Shown: one piece after another, positions 26,297-34,594 of the stretch | Position numbering within the stretch: position 1 is the stretch's first letter | Layout: every line of letters starts with the position of its first letter | Assembly (NCBI GenBank): GCA_963787375.1 | Contig: CAWBCR010000017.1 | Location: forward strand, 310,001-374,000 | From: CAWBCR01 sp963787375 | GTDB lineage: Bacteria > Chloroflexota > Anaerolineae > Aggregatilineales > UBA3940 | Direction of reading: 5' to 3' | Length of the DNA: 64,000 nucleotides | Notes under the pieces: generated by a model | Seen by the model: the letters and a program-made list of their open reading frames with translations, nothing else | Told to the model about the DNA's origin: nothing | The model's database searches: none | Position numbers and translations under genes: made by a program

Positions 26297-27133
26297 ATGC
26301 CCTCATCCAGCCAACCCGCCGAAGACTACACCGTTGATGAGCTGATCAGCGTATGCATCGCCCGCCTGATGGAGGACGGCGAGACCGTCGCGCAGGGGCT
26401 GGCGACGCCGCTGGTGGCGGCGGGCTTCCTGCTCGCCAAGCTGACACATGCACCCAACCTGCGCTTCGCGTCGGCCATCGGGCAGGGTATCGCCGAGGAC
26501 TGGGCTCCACTGGGGCTGGCGCGTATCGAAGACCTGTGGCTGGGCAAGGCGCTGATGGGCTCCGGGTTCATTCCGGCGGTGACGGAAGTGATGCCACGCT
26601 TCGCGCCCAAGGAATTCTTCCGACCGGGGCAGGTCGACGCGGCGGGCAACTTCAACAACATTGCCTTTGGCCAGAGCTACGAGAAACCCTACATGCGGCT
26701 GCCAGGCACAGGCGGCATCCCCGACCTGACCATCTTCTCGCACAATATCTACCTTTATGTGCCGCGCCATTCCAGGGTGACGTTCGTCGAGAAGGTGGAC
26801 TTTGTCAGCGGGCTGGGCCACACACCCGACCGCACATGTGGTGCCGGTCCGCGCTACTGCATCACCGATCTGGGCCAGTTCGATTGGGCAGCAGGCCGGA
26901 TGCGGCTCACGTCCATCCATCGCGGCGTGACGCCAGCGCATCTTCAGCGTAAGACGGGCTTTGAGCTGGACATCGCCCCCGGCGTGCGCGAGACGCTGCC
27001 GCCCACCGAAGAAGAGGTGCGCCTGCTGCGCGAGGAGATCGACCCGCTGGGCGTCCGAAAGCTGGAGATGCTGGGTGGGCAGGCGCGTAAAGACCTCATC
27101 CGCGATATCCTGGAAAAGGAAGGCGCGCTCTAA
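26297..27133 (+). CDS. CoA-transferase beta subunit (glutaconate/3-oxoacid type)
   Basis: Beta subunit of a class I CoA-transferase. Recognisable segments are GLATPLVAAGFLLAKLTHAP, DLWLGKALMGSGFIPAVTEVM, RLPGTGGIPDLTIFSH, VDFVSGLGH and, near the C-terminus, RKTGFELDIAPGV. Length is 278 residues. The alpha subunit is encoded about 2 kb away on the other strand (23515-24324), which is unusual because these subunits are normally adjacent. A thioesterase gene starts three bases downstream, so acyl-CoA metabolism is a shared theme. The substrate is not known. Confidence 0.8.
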   Translation: MPSSSQPAEDYTVDELISVCIARLMEDGETVAQGLATPLVAAGFLLAKLTHAPNLRFASAIGQGIAEDWAPLGLARIEDLWLGKALMGSGFIPAVTEVMPRFAPKEFFRPGQVDAAGNFNNIAFGQSYEKPYMRLPGTGGIPDLTIFSHNIYLYVPRHSRVTFVEKVDFVSGLGHTPDRTCGAGPRYCITDLGQFDWAAGRMRLTSIHRGVTPAHLQRKTGFELDIAPGVRETLPPTEEEVRLLREEIDPLGVRKLEMLGGQARKDLIRDILEKEGAL

Positions 27134-27136
27134 ACG

Positions 27137-27565
27137 ATGGCCGATGACCGCCACCCCCTGCTGACGGAGACGAGCTTTCACGTGCGTTTCGCCGAGACGG
27201 ATCAGATGGGCGTGGTGCACCACGCGGCGTACGTAGTGTACCTGGAAGAGGGGCGCAGTGAACTGTCGCGGCGGTGGGGCGCGCCCTATTCGGCGCTGGA
27301 AAACGTCGGTTTTTCGCTCGCGTTGAGCGATGTGCAGGTCCACTACGTGGCATCAGCCCAATACGACGACCTGATCACTGTGCGGGCCTGGGTCGACGCG
27401 CTGCGCAGCCGCTCGATCACATTCGGCTACGAAGTGGTTGACGCCGCCACGCAGCGGGTGCTGGTGACAGGCTCGACGCGCCACATCTGCGTCAACCGCC
27501 AGGGGGAAGTGCGCCGCATCCCAGAGGGATGGGTCGCCCCGCTCAAGGCGGCGGGAGGGTGGTAG
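27137..27565 (+). CDS. Acyl-CoA thioesterase, YbgC/FadM-like hotdog fold
   Basis: Hotdog-fold thioesterase of 142 residues. The 4HBT motif reads FHVRFAETDQMGVVHHAAYVVYLEEGR, with the catalytic-region Asp in ETDQMG. It begins three bases after the CoA-transferase beta gene, so the two are cotranscribed and probably act on related acyl-CoAs. No terminator separates it from the kinase gene, which has its own promoter. Confidence 0.85.
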   Translation: MADDRHPLLTETSFHVRFAETDQMGVVHHAAYVVYLEEGRSELSRRWGAPYSALENVGFSLALSDVQVHYVASAQYDDLITVRAWVDALRSRSITFGYEVVDAATQRVLVTGSTRHICVNRQGEVRRIPEGWVAPLKAAGGW

Positions 27566-27590
27566 TGCCAGATTGCAGCGGCTGTCACGC

Positions 27591-27618
27591 TTGTGATTGG
27601 GCCGGAGAGGGGTAGAAT
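27591..27618 (+). promoter_or_regulatory. Candidate promoter giving a leaderless kinase mRNA
   Basis: TTGTGA (27591-27596), a 16-base spacer and TAGAAT (27613-27618). The kinase ATG at 27626 is only seven bases after the -10, so transcription from this promoter would start at or next to the start codon. Confidence 0.45.
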
Positions 27619-27625
27619 TACGGGC

Positions 27626-28852
27626 ATGGTAGAGAATCCAGTCCTCAATGACCGATATCGCCTTATCGAGCAGATCGGCGCCGGCGGCATGGCCGTGCTG
27701 TACAAGGCGCAGGATCTTGAGCTGGGCCGCATGGTGGCCGTCAAGGTGCTGCGACCCAGCCTGGTGGGCGACCCGGAGTTCCTGATGCGCTTTAAGCGCG
27801 AGGCACGGGCTGCTGCCAACCTGTCGCACCCCAATATCGTGACCGTCCATGACGTGGGGCAGGATGGCCCCAATACGCACTATATCGTCATGGAATACGT
27901 GCCAGGCCAGAACCTCAAGCAACTGCTGCGCGCGCACGGCGCGTTTGAGGTCGAGGCGGCGCTGGCGATCGTGATCGAGGTGTGCAAGGGCGTGGGCTAT
28001 GCGCACCGCGCGGGGCTGATCCACTGCGACATCAAACCGCAGAATATCCTCGTCACGCCTGACAACAGCATCAAGGTGGCCGACTTCGGCATCGCGCGGG
28101 CGTTGAGCGCCGCCGCACCGGATGAGGTTGAGGATGTGGTATGGGGGAGCCCGCACTATTTCTCGCCCGAGCAGGCCGCCGGCGAGCCGCCTACCCCGGC
28201 CTCTGACGTGTATTCCATTGGCGTGGTGCTGTTCGAGCTTCTGACCGGCCAGCTTCCCTTTACCGGCAACGACTACCGCGAGCTGGCGCTGGCCCACCTG
28301 CGTCAGGAAGCGCCCTCGATCCTTAGCATCAACCCGTCGCTGCCGCTGGAGCTGGATCGGATCGTGCGTAAGGTACTCTCGAAGGAGCCATCGGCGCGCT
28401 ACCGCACCGGCGACCAGTTCGGGCGCATCCTGCAGAAGTACTACGACCTCGGACAGCAGCCGACATCGTCGTTCGTGGTGAACCCCTCTTCGGCGCAGAC
28501 CGCGCCAATGCCGGCTGCCCCGTCGATGCCGCCCACGCAGCCTGACCAGACTATCCAGCGCAGCACACCATCCAGCATGCCGCAGGATCAGGCGACGGTG
28601 CCCTCGCTGCCGCCGCTTGACATGGACGCCGTCCTGGACCGTCTACCATCGCAGCCGTCTGCACCGTCTGTGGCCTATCCCTCGCGCGCCGGGCGGCATC
28701 TTGAGGAGTACGAGTACGAGGACGACGCGCCTCAAGAGGATTTCGTGCCCGGCGTCGACGTTTACGGGATCGTGTTGGGTGTGCTGGCGGCTGTAGCGGC
28801 GCTGGGGCTCATTCCGCTGTGGATAGCCGTCGTGACGACCCTGACGCGGTGA
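27626..28852 (+). CDS. Serine/threonine protein kinase with C-terminal membrane anchor
   Basis: Hanks-type kinase of about 408 residues. Glycine loop IGAGGMAVLYKA, catalytic Lys in MVAVKVLRP, catalytic loop LIHCDIKPQNILV, metal-binding VADFGIARAL, and GSPHYFSPEQAAG in the activation region. The catalytic loop has HCD instead of the usual HRD, so this is a non-RD kinase. A Pro/Ser/Gln-rich linker follows the kinase domain, and a membrane helix lies at the very C-terminus (IVLGVLAAVAALGLIPLWIA), with no large extracellular sensor beyond it. Targets are unknown; the neighbouring ftsH is a possible but unproven functional link. Confidence 0.9.
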   Translation: MVENPVLNDRYRLIEQIGAGGMAVLYKAQDLELGRMVAVKVLRPSLVGDPEFLMRFKREARAAANLSHPNIVTVHDVGQDGPNTHYIVMEYVPGQNLKQLLRAHGAFEVEAALAIVIEVCKGVGYAHRAGLIHCDIKPQNILVTPDNSIKVADFGIARALSAAAPDEVEDVVWGSPHYFSPEQAAGEPPTPASDVYSIGVVLFELLTGQLPFTGNDYRELALAHLRQEAPSILSINPSLPLELDRIVRKVLSKEPSARYRTGDQFGRILQKYYDLGQQPTSSFVVNPSSAQTAPMPAAPSMPPTQPDQTIQRSTPSSMPQDQATVPSLPPLDMDAVLDRLPSQPSAPSVAYPSRAGRHLEEYEYEDDAPQEDFVPGVDVYGIVLGVLAAVAALGLIPLWIAVVTTLTR

Positions 28853-28880
28853 ACGACCTGCCGCTTACTTTCTGGGCAGA

Positions 28881-28909
28881 TTGATGGGGATTCGCGTATT
28901 TGGTATAAT
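28881..28909 (+). promoter_or_regulatory. Promoter of ftsH
   Basis: TTGATG (28881-28886), a 17-base spacer and a perfect TATAAT (28904-28909) preceded by TGG as an extended -10. This predicts a leader of about 125 bases. Confidence 0.6.
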
Positions 28910-28978
28910 CTCACAAACATGAGATGGGCGTCCCTTTCCTTTGGGACCGGGAATAGTTCGTAAATGTAGGATGGGAAG

Positions 28979-29026
28979 AGACAAAACAGGCGCAACCGCC
29001 CATCGGCGCGCGAGCGCCTTTTGTCT
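28979..29026 (+). terminator. Leader hairpin before ftsH, possible attenuator
   Basis: AGACAAAA-CA-GGCGC (28979-28993) pairs with GCGCC-TTTTGTCT (29014-29026), leaving a two-base bulge. The 3' arm carries a T tract, so it has the look of an intrinsic terminator placed inside the 5' leader, just before the ftsH ribosome-binding site. Conditional readthrough is possible but not shown. Confidence 0.4.
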
Positions 29027-29041
29027 TATAGGAGTAGTGAA

Positions 29042-30979
29042 TTGAATTCAACCCGCTTCAGACACGGTTTCGTCTATTTGCTGATCATCCTCGCCGTGGC
29101 GGTGATCCTGCTGGGCGCATTCGCGCGCCAGCCGAACCCCGATGTGTGGTCGTTGAGCCAGGTGGCCGACGCGGCCAAGGCCGGGCAGGTCGCCAAGATC
29201 GTCGTCACGGACACCGATCAGCTCAAGATTACGCTCAAGGATGGCAAGACAGCCGTCTCAAGCAAAGACCCGACGACACCTGCGCCGCAGCAGCTCACCG
29301 AGCTGGGCGTGACGTCGGAGCAGCTCAGCCAGATCGAGTGGGTCAACGAGAAGACGACCAACTGGCAGAGCATCCTAACGGCGCTGGTGTACCTCCTGCC
29401 GCTGGTCATCGTGCTGGGCGGTATCTACTTCATGCTGCGCCAGGCGCAGGGCAGCAACAACCAGGCGCTGTCGTTTGGCAAGAGCCGCGCCCGGATGTTC
29501 ACCGGCGACCAGCCCACCGTGACGTTTGAGGATGTCGCAGGCTGTGACGAGGCCAAACAGGAGCTTGCCGAGGTGGTCGAGTTCCTGCGCGAGCCGGCCA
29601 AGTTCATCCAGCTTGGGGCGCGCATCCCGAAGGGCGTGCTGCTCGTCGGGCAACCGGGCACCGGTAAGACGCTGCTCGCCAAGGCGGTCAGCGGCGAAGC
29701 GGGTGTGCCGTTCTTCTCGATCTCCGGCTCAGAGTTTGTGGAGATGTTCGTCGGCGTCGGCGCGAGCCGCGTGCGCGACCTGTTCGATCAGGCCAAGCGT
29801 CACAGCCCGTGCATCGTGTTCGTAGACGAAATCGACGCGGTGGGTCGCCATCGTGGGGCCGGCCTGGGCGGCTCGCACGACGAGCGCGAGCAAACTCTTA
29901 ATCAGATTCTGGTCGAGATGGACGGCTTCGACACTGACACCAATGTGATCATCATGGCGGCCACCAACCGCCCGGACATCCTCGACCCGGCGCTGCTGCG
30001 CCCCGGTCGCTTCGACCGCCGTGTGATCCTCGACCGGCCTGATGTACGCGGGCGTGAGGCCATCCTGAAGGTGCACATCAAGGGCAAGCCGCTGGCCGAT
30101 ATCGACCTGAGCATTCTGGCCAAGTCGACGCCAGGCTTTGTCGGTGCGGACATCGAGAATATGGTCAACGAGGCTGCGATCCTGGCAGCCCGCCGCAACA
30201 AGAAAAGCATTGAGATGGAGGACTTCCAGGAAGCGATCGAGCGTGTGATCGCCGGACCGGAGCGCCGCAGCCGCCTGATCACGCCGGACGAGAAGAAGAT
30301 CACAGCCTATCACGAGGCTGGTCACGCCGTCGTGGCGCACCTGATGCCCTTCTGCGACCCGGTCCACAAGGTGACGATCATCCCGCGTGGAATGGCCGGC
30401 GGCTATACGATAGCGCTGGGCGAAGACGTGATGTTCATGTCACGCTCTAAGTTCCTGGACACGATTGCGATGGCGCTCGGCGGGCGCATCTCTGAAGAGC
30501 TGGTTTTCAACGAAGTGACAACTGGTGCCAGCAACGACCTTGAGCGGGTGACTAAGATGGCCCGCAATATGGTGACGCGCTACGGCATGAGCGAGCGCCT
30601 CGGCCCGATGATCTACGGCCAGAAGGAAGAGCTGGTTTTCCTGGGCCGCGAGATCGGCGAACAGCGTGACTACAGCGAGGCCGTTGCGGAAGAGATCGAC
30701 GAAGAGGTGCGTAGCATCATCAGCGAGACCTACGTCCGTGCCCGCAACGTGCTGATCGAGAACCGTGAAAAGCTGGAACTGATCGCGCAGACGCTGCTGG
30801 AAGTCGAGACGCTGGATCGCGACGAGTTCGTCCGGCTGATGGAGGGCGCGCCAGAAGAGCCCGAACCGGATAGCGATACCCCCAGGCCCAAGCCGAAGGC
30901 CGGCAAGCGGTCTGTAGAGCAGGGCAGCGAAGATGCGCCTCCGGCGCTGGACCTGCCCCCGGCACCTGCCCCGGCATGA
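29042..30979 (+). CDS. ftsH: ATP-dependent membrane zinc protease FtsH
   Basis: Membrane-anchored AAA+ protease that removes damaged membrane proteins and short-lived regulators. Two N-terminal membrane helices (FVYLLIILAVAVILLGAFA and VYLLPLVIVLGGIYFML) flank a small external domain. Then come Walker A GQPGTGKT (near residue 203), Walker B IVFVDEIDAVG, and the second-region-of-homology arginines in LLRPGRFDRRVI. The zinc site is HEAGHAVVAH (near residue 424). A charged, Pro-rich tail ends the protein, about 645 residues. GGAG seven bases upstream selects TTG at 29042 as start; no ATG or GTG fits the frame at the right distance. Confidence 0.95.
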   Translation: MNSTRFRHGFVYLLIILAVAVILLGAFARQPNPDVWSLSQVADAAKAGQVAKIVVTDTDQLKITLKDGKTAVSSKDPTTPAPQQLTELGVTSEQLSQIEWVNEKTTNWQSILTALVYLLPLVIVLGGIYFMLRQAQGSNNQALSFGKSRARMFTGDQPTVTFEDVAGCDEAKQELAEVVEFLREPAKFIQLGARIPKGVLLVGQPGTGKTLLAKAVSGEAGVPFFSISGSEFVEMFVGVGASRVRDLFDQAKRHSPCIVFVDEIDAVGRHRGAGLGGSHDEREQTLNQILVEMDGFDTDTNVIIMAATNRPDILDPALLRPGRFDRRVILDRPDVRGREAILKVHIKGKPLADIDLSILAKSTPGFVGADIENMVNEAAILAARRNKKSIEMEDFQEAIERVIAGPERRSRLITPDEKKITAYHEAGHAVVAHLMPFCDPVHKVTIIPRGMAGGYTIALGEDVMFMSRSKFLDTIAMALGGRISEELVFNEVTTGASNDLERVTKMARNMVTRYGMSERLGPMIYGQKEELVFLGREIGEQRDYSEAVAEEIDEEVRSIISETYVRARNVLIENREKLELIAQTLLEVETLDRDEFVRLMEGAPEEPEPDSDTPRPKPKAGKRSVEQGSEDAPPALDLPPAPAPA

Positions 30980-30999
30980 TCGTGATCTGAGAGAGAATC

Positions 31000-31034
31000 A
31001 AATGGGCGGCTGTGTGATGACTAGCCGCCCATTT
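31000..31034. terminator. Bidirectional intrinsic terminator
   Basis: Perfect 12-base-pair stem AAATGGGCGGCT with AGCCGCCCATTT and an 11-base loop, between convergent ftsH and the acyl-CoA ligase gene. Confidence 0.85.
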
Positions 31035-31054
31035 TCATTCCAGAGGGTGATCAG

Positions 31055-32782
31055 CTAACCCTTCGTTTCCATCTTGACCAATTCGCGACGCAGAATTTTG
31101 CCGACGGCGGTCTTAGGCAGCGCGTCGACGAACTCCATGCGGCGCGGAACCTCGTAGGGTGCCAGCTTGGTCTCACAATAGGCGATCAGATCTTCTTTGC
31201 TGATCTGTTTACCCGGCGCCAGTACAATCCACGCCTTGAGCGCTTCCTGTCCCTCTTTTTCGGGGTGCGGGATGCCCGCGACCGCCGCTTCGGCGACAGC
31301 CTCGTTTTCCATCAGTGCCTTCTCGACGTTGTTAGGATATACGTTGAAGCCGCCGATGATCACCATGTCTTTCTTGCGGTCGACGATGTAGAAGTACCCT
31401 TCTTCGTCCATGCGGGCGATATCGCCGGTATACAGCCAGCCATCACGGATCGCGTTGGCTGTTTCGGTAGGCATGTTGTGGTAGCCGGTCATCATCACCG
31501 GGCCCCGAATCACCAACTCACCGACCTCACCAACCGGCATGTCGGTCTTACCATCGTCCAGGCTGACGATGCGACACTCGACATCCGGGAAGGGCATGCC
31601 AATCGAGCCGACCTTATTGACACCCTGCATAGGGTTACAGTGGGTGGCAGTCGGGGCCTCGCTCATCCCGAAGCCTTCTGCCACCGTGCCGCCGCTTAGC
31701 TCTTCGAAGCGGCGCTTGGTCTCAGGGGCCAGCGGTGCAGACCCGCTAATGCAGGCCCGGATTGAACTGAGGTCATACTTGCCGGCAATCACGTCGGGAT
31801 GGTAGTTGACGGCGTTATACAACGACGGGACGCCCATGAAGGTCGTCGGCTTGAACGTGTCGATGGTGCTCAACAGGTCGTTGATGTCGCGTGCGTTGGG
31901 CACCATGATCATCGACGAGCCGGTCCTGATGGCGTACATCATGACGGCAACCATGCCATACACGTGGAACATCGGGATGGCCGCCAGAAACCGCTCAGGC
32001 TCCATGATCTCTGTCCCCATCCAGCGGCTCATTTGTATCGCGTTGGCCACCAGCGCGCTGTGCGGGCCGCGTGCGGCCTTTGGGACGCCTGTGGTACCGC
32101 CGGTGTACTGGAAGATGGCAGTGTCTTCGGTGGGAACGATATCCACTTTAGGACGCTGATTGGGGGTGTATCGAGCCAGCAGGTCCTGGAGCCATACATC
32201 GCCATCGCGCAGCGCCTCGACATAGTGGCCGTCTTTCTTTTCCCGCGCCAGCGTGAAGAGAGTCTTAGCCAGCCCCGGCAGGTATTCCTTGTAATTTGAA
32301 ACGATCACCTTCTTGAGGGGCGTCTGATCGCGGATGGTGTTGAAGCCCTTATAGAACAGGCTCATGCAGATGAGCACGCCGATCCCGGCGTCGTTGAGCT
32401 GCTCCGCGTGTTTGGCCGGGGGGAAAGAGGGGTTGAGCGCTACAACAATGCCACCCGCCTTCAGAATGCCGAAGAACGCGATGGCAAACTGCGTGCAGTT
32501 GGGGAAACATACCCCGACCCGGTCGCCCTTCTTGACACCCATGTCAGCCAGTGCAGCAGCCAGACGGTCGGTCTGCTCGCCCAGCTCGCGGTAGGTTATC
32601 GAAGCAGCTTTGCGCCCGACCAGGGGTAAGTGGGCTGAGGTGATACACGCAATATTGTCGGGGTACTTCGCGACGGACTCGTCAAGCATGCCAAACACCG
32701 GAATGTCGGGGTATGGTTTGAGCGAGGCAGGGACTCCCTTGTCGTAATGGCTGATCCAGGGCTTATCCGAATAGCTTACCAT
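31055..32782 (-). CDS. Long-chain fatty acid-CoA ligase (AMP-binding)
   Basis: Acyl-activating enzyme forming acyl-AMP and then acyl-CoA. The ATP motif is IFQYTGGTTGVPKAARG, the adenylate motif AEGFGMSEAPTATH, and the hinge region DGWLYTGDIARMDEEGYFYI. The C-terminal catalytic lysine sits in LPKTAVGKILRRELV. Length is 575 residues, normal for FadD-type ligases. It is a single gene, read away from a long upstream region that carries a 37-base element shared with the PPi-type phosphofructokinase gene. Chain-length preference cannot be judged from sequence alone. Confidence 0.9.
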   Translation of the reverse strand: MVSYSDKPWISHYDKGVPASLKPYPDIPVFGMLDESVAKYPDNIACITSAHLPLVGRKAASITYRELGEQTDRLAAALADMGVKKGDRVGVCFPNCTQFAIAFFGILKAGGIVVALNPSFPPAKHAEQLNDAGIGVLICMSLFYKGFNTIRDQTPLKKVIVSNYKEYLPGLAKTLFTLAREKKDGHYVEALRDGDVWLQDLLARYTPNQRPKVDIVPTEDTAIFQYTGGTTGVPKAARGPHSALVANAIQMSRWMGTEIMEPERFLAAIPMFHVYGMVAVMMYAIRTGSSMIMVPNARDINDLLSTIDTFKPTTFMGVPSLYNAVNYHPDVIAGKYDLSSIRACISGSAPLAPETKRRFEELSGGTVAEGFGMSEAPTATHCNPMQGVNKVGSIGMPFPDVECRIVSLDDGKTDMPVGEVGELVIRGPVMMTGYHNMPTETANAIRDGWLYTGDIARMDEEGYFYIVDRKKDMVIIGGFNVYPNNVEKALMENEAVAEAAVAGIPHPEKEGQEALKAWIVLAPGKQISKEDLIAYCETKLAPYEVPRRMEFVDALPKTAVGKILRRELVKMETKG

Positions 32783-32981
32783 TGTGCTCCTCCTTTGAGT
32801 GGAACCAGAACAAGCCAGTCAGGCTGGTCTCAAAACCGGGGAGTAGGTCGGACTGCCGGTCATTTGACCGGGCTCAAGGATGGAGTCCCCAGCGGTAGGG
32901 GCGGCGACTTGCTCACATAGCGCTGGCGGAAAATGGCGCGAACATACAGCGAAACGTGAGGCAAAGCCGATAAATACTGTC

Positions 32982-33018
32982 AAGTGTTTAATCGAAAGGA
33001 CTCTCAGTCAAACGCTTA
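32982..33018. promoter_or_regulatory. 37-base element shared with the PPi-phosphofructokinase upstream region (copy A)
   Basis: The element reads AAGTGTTTA, two variable bases, CGAAAGGACT, then variable bases around TC, GTCAAAC and CTTA-like end. It matches the element at 47155-47191 at 31 of 37 positions, and all six differences are transitions. It is an imperfect dyad of a half-site close to GYGTTTRRYYGARAG. A TTGACT on the minus strand inside it could also serve as a -35. Confidence 0.5.
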
Positions 33019-33023
33019 GTCTT

Positions 33024-33051
33024 AGTATAGCAATAGTCTATTACGAGTTAA
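33024..33051 (-). promoter_or_regulatory. Candidate promoter of the acyl-CoA ligase gene
   Basis: On the minus strand TTAACT (33046-33051), a 16-base spacer and TATACT (33024-33029). The shared 37-base element lies immediately downstream of the predicted start, where a bound regulator could block transcription. Confidence 0.4.
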
Positions 33052-33400
33052 TTCAAGTAGAGACGTGGCCAGGGTAATCGCATCAAAATAGAATCCAGGG
33101 TCTTCCTGGCAGTTTGGGCGCTTTCTCAGCCGCTGCAATGCACTTTGATTCCGAATCTCCGCGAAAATCCGCCAGATTCGAGGCAACATTGTCCGGCAAA
33201 TCGCGGAACAAACGTGCAAATTGACTGAGATCGAGCTTCGGTATCCCTATCTGGCCGCTTTTCAGATTTGATGCGATTACCCTGGAGACGTGGCTTGTCA
33301 CCCCGTCTTCGTGCGGGTAAATCTCCAGTGGTAGGTGGTCAACAATCCGATAGAATAGTAGTGTTGTGGTGCAAAAAATCCGATAGAGGAGCATCTGCAC

Positions 33401-34585
33401 ATGGATTCAACCCAAACGGCCAAAATGGTTGCCTGGCTGGACGAAGAGCGCCGGAAGGACAAAGCGCTGATTACCAAGTTAGAAGAACGGGGCAGCGCGC
33501 AGACGGCCCTGCTTGAAGATCAGTCCCGCCGCATCCAGGCGCTGGAAGCCGAGCTAACCAACGTGCGCACGTCCGGTATATCCATCAGCCACTTTGATGA
33601 GGCGATCGGACGCCTGCGGGCCGACTTCAGCGCGTCGCTGGAGCAGTTCGAGTCAAGGCGGGGAAATATTGAACTGGACCTCAAAAAGATCCGCGATGCG
33701 GATCGTGACGCAGTCATGAAGGTGATCGACGAGCTGCGGCAGGAGACGACCACGCGCATTGACCGGGCAGTGCAACCGCGCAAAGCTGAAGAAGAGCGCC
33801 TCGCGAAAGTCGCCGCCGAGCTGCAAACCTATGCCGATAATCTCTCGAAGAGCTTTGAGGAGTTTCAGCGGTCGCTGGGCTATCTGGAAGAACAGCGCCG
33901 GCAGGATACGCGGCGCATCTCGGACGTCAACAGCGATGTCGCTGAAGTGGCCAAGCGCGCCGAAAGCCAGCAGGCCAAGCTGGAGCTGCTGGAGGACCTG
34001 AGCCGCCGCAACGAGCGCCAGCTTACCGAGCTGAGCGGGTTGCTGAACGAATTCAAACAGCAGCGATTGGAGTGGAGCGAGCAGCAGGCGCTCATCGAGC
34101 AGCAGCGCGAGCAGACGATGAATGAGATGGTGCGCCGCATGGATGGGTTCGGCGAGGACATGGCAGGCTTCACCAAGCAAGTCGAAGTGTGGGCCGATAC
34201 GCACCGCGAGATGAAAAAGCAGATTGGCGATTTCGAGCGGCTGGCCGACCGCATCGACCGGCGGCTGAACGAGGTCTCGGAAATGCAGCGCCTGTCTGAG
34301 GAGCGCTTCCGCCAGGAGTGGGAAGAGTATCTCACCGACGACCAGAAACGCTGGCGGCAGTTTACCATCACCAACGAAGAGGCATGGCGCACCAACGAGC
34401 GCACCATTGACGAGATCAAGTCGCTGCTGACGCAGCTTGGCGAGCGCAGCGAGCGCCAGGTAGAGCACCTGAAGCTGACGGCCAAAGTCCAGGCGGACGT
34501 GATGGCTGCGCTCATGAACCAACTGCGCACGTTGAGCGAGACGGCTGAAGAGGCGCGCAAGACGCTGCCCTCGCTGACAACATAA
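33401..34585 (+). CDS. Coiled-coil protein of unknown function upstream of selB
   Basis: A 394-residue soluble protein, almost wholly predicted coiled coil. Heptad-like stretches rich in Glu, Arg, Gln and Leu run from start to end (for example EELRQETTTRIDRAV-like DELRQETTTRIDRAV, LEDLSRRNERQLTEL, KKQIGDFERLADRIDRRLNE). There is no signal peptide, membrane helix or ATPase motif, so it is not an SMC protein. GAGGAG supports the start. It ends nine bases before selB, so the two genes are probably one transcript. I do not recognise a family and the link to selenocysteine incorporation is only positional. Confidence 0.7.
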   Translation: MDSTQTAKMVAWLDEERRKDKALITKLEERGSAQTALLEDQSRRIQALEAELTNVRTSGISISHFDEAIGRLRADFSASLEQFESRRGNIELDLKKIRDADRDAVMKVIDELRQETTTRIDRAVQPRKAEEERLAKVAAELQTYADNLSKSFEEFQRSLGYLEEQRRQDTRRISDVNSDVAEVAKRAESQQAKLELLEDLSRRNERQLTELSGLLNEFKQQRLEWSEQQALIEQQREQTMNEMVRRMDGFGEDMAGFTKQVEVWADTHREMKKQIGDFERLADRIDRRLNEVSEMQRLSEERFRQEWEEYLTDDQKRWRQFTITNEEAWRTNERTIDEIKSLLTQLGERSERQVEHLKLTAKVQADVMAALMNQLRTLSETAEEARKTLPSLTT

Positions 34586-34594
34586 GGCGGCTGG

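Larger units (their letters stand above)
32783..33400. other. Divergent intergenic region with shared element and repeats
   Basis: This long AT-rich gap between the acyl-CoA ligase and the coiled-coil gene holds a candidate minus-strand promoter and the 37-base element at 32982-33018. It also has an 11-base direct repeat AATCCGATAGA at 33344-33354 and 33377-33387 just before the coiled-coil gene. A 105-codon minus-strand open frame (33083-33400) has no ribosome-binding site and no known domain. I do not accept it as a gene, though it cannot be excluded. Confidence 0.4.

Noticed and set aside
33083..33400. 105-codon minus-strand frame between the acyl-CoA ligase and the coiled-coil gene
   Set aside because: No ribosome-binding site, no known domain, and it covers the promoter region of the coiled-coil gene. 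Kept as possible but unsupported.
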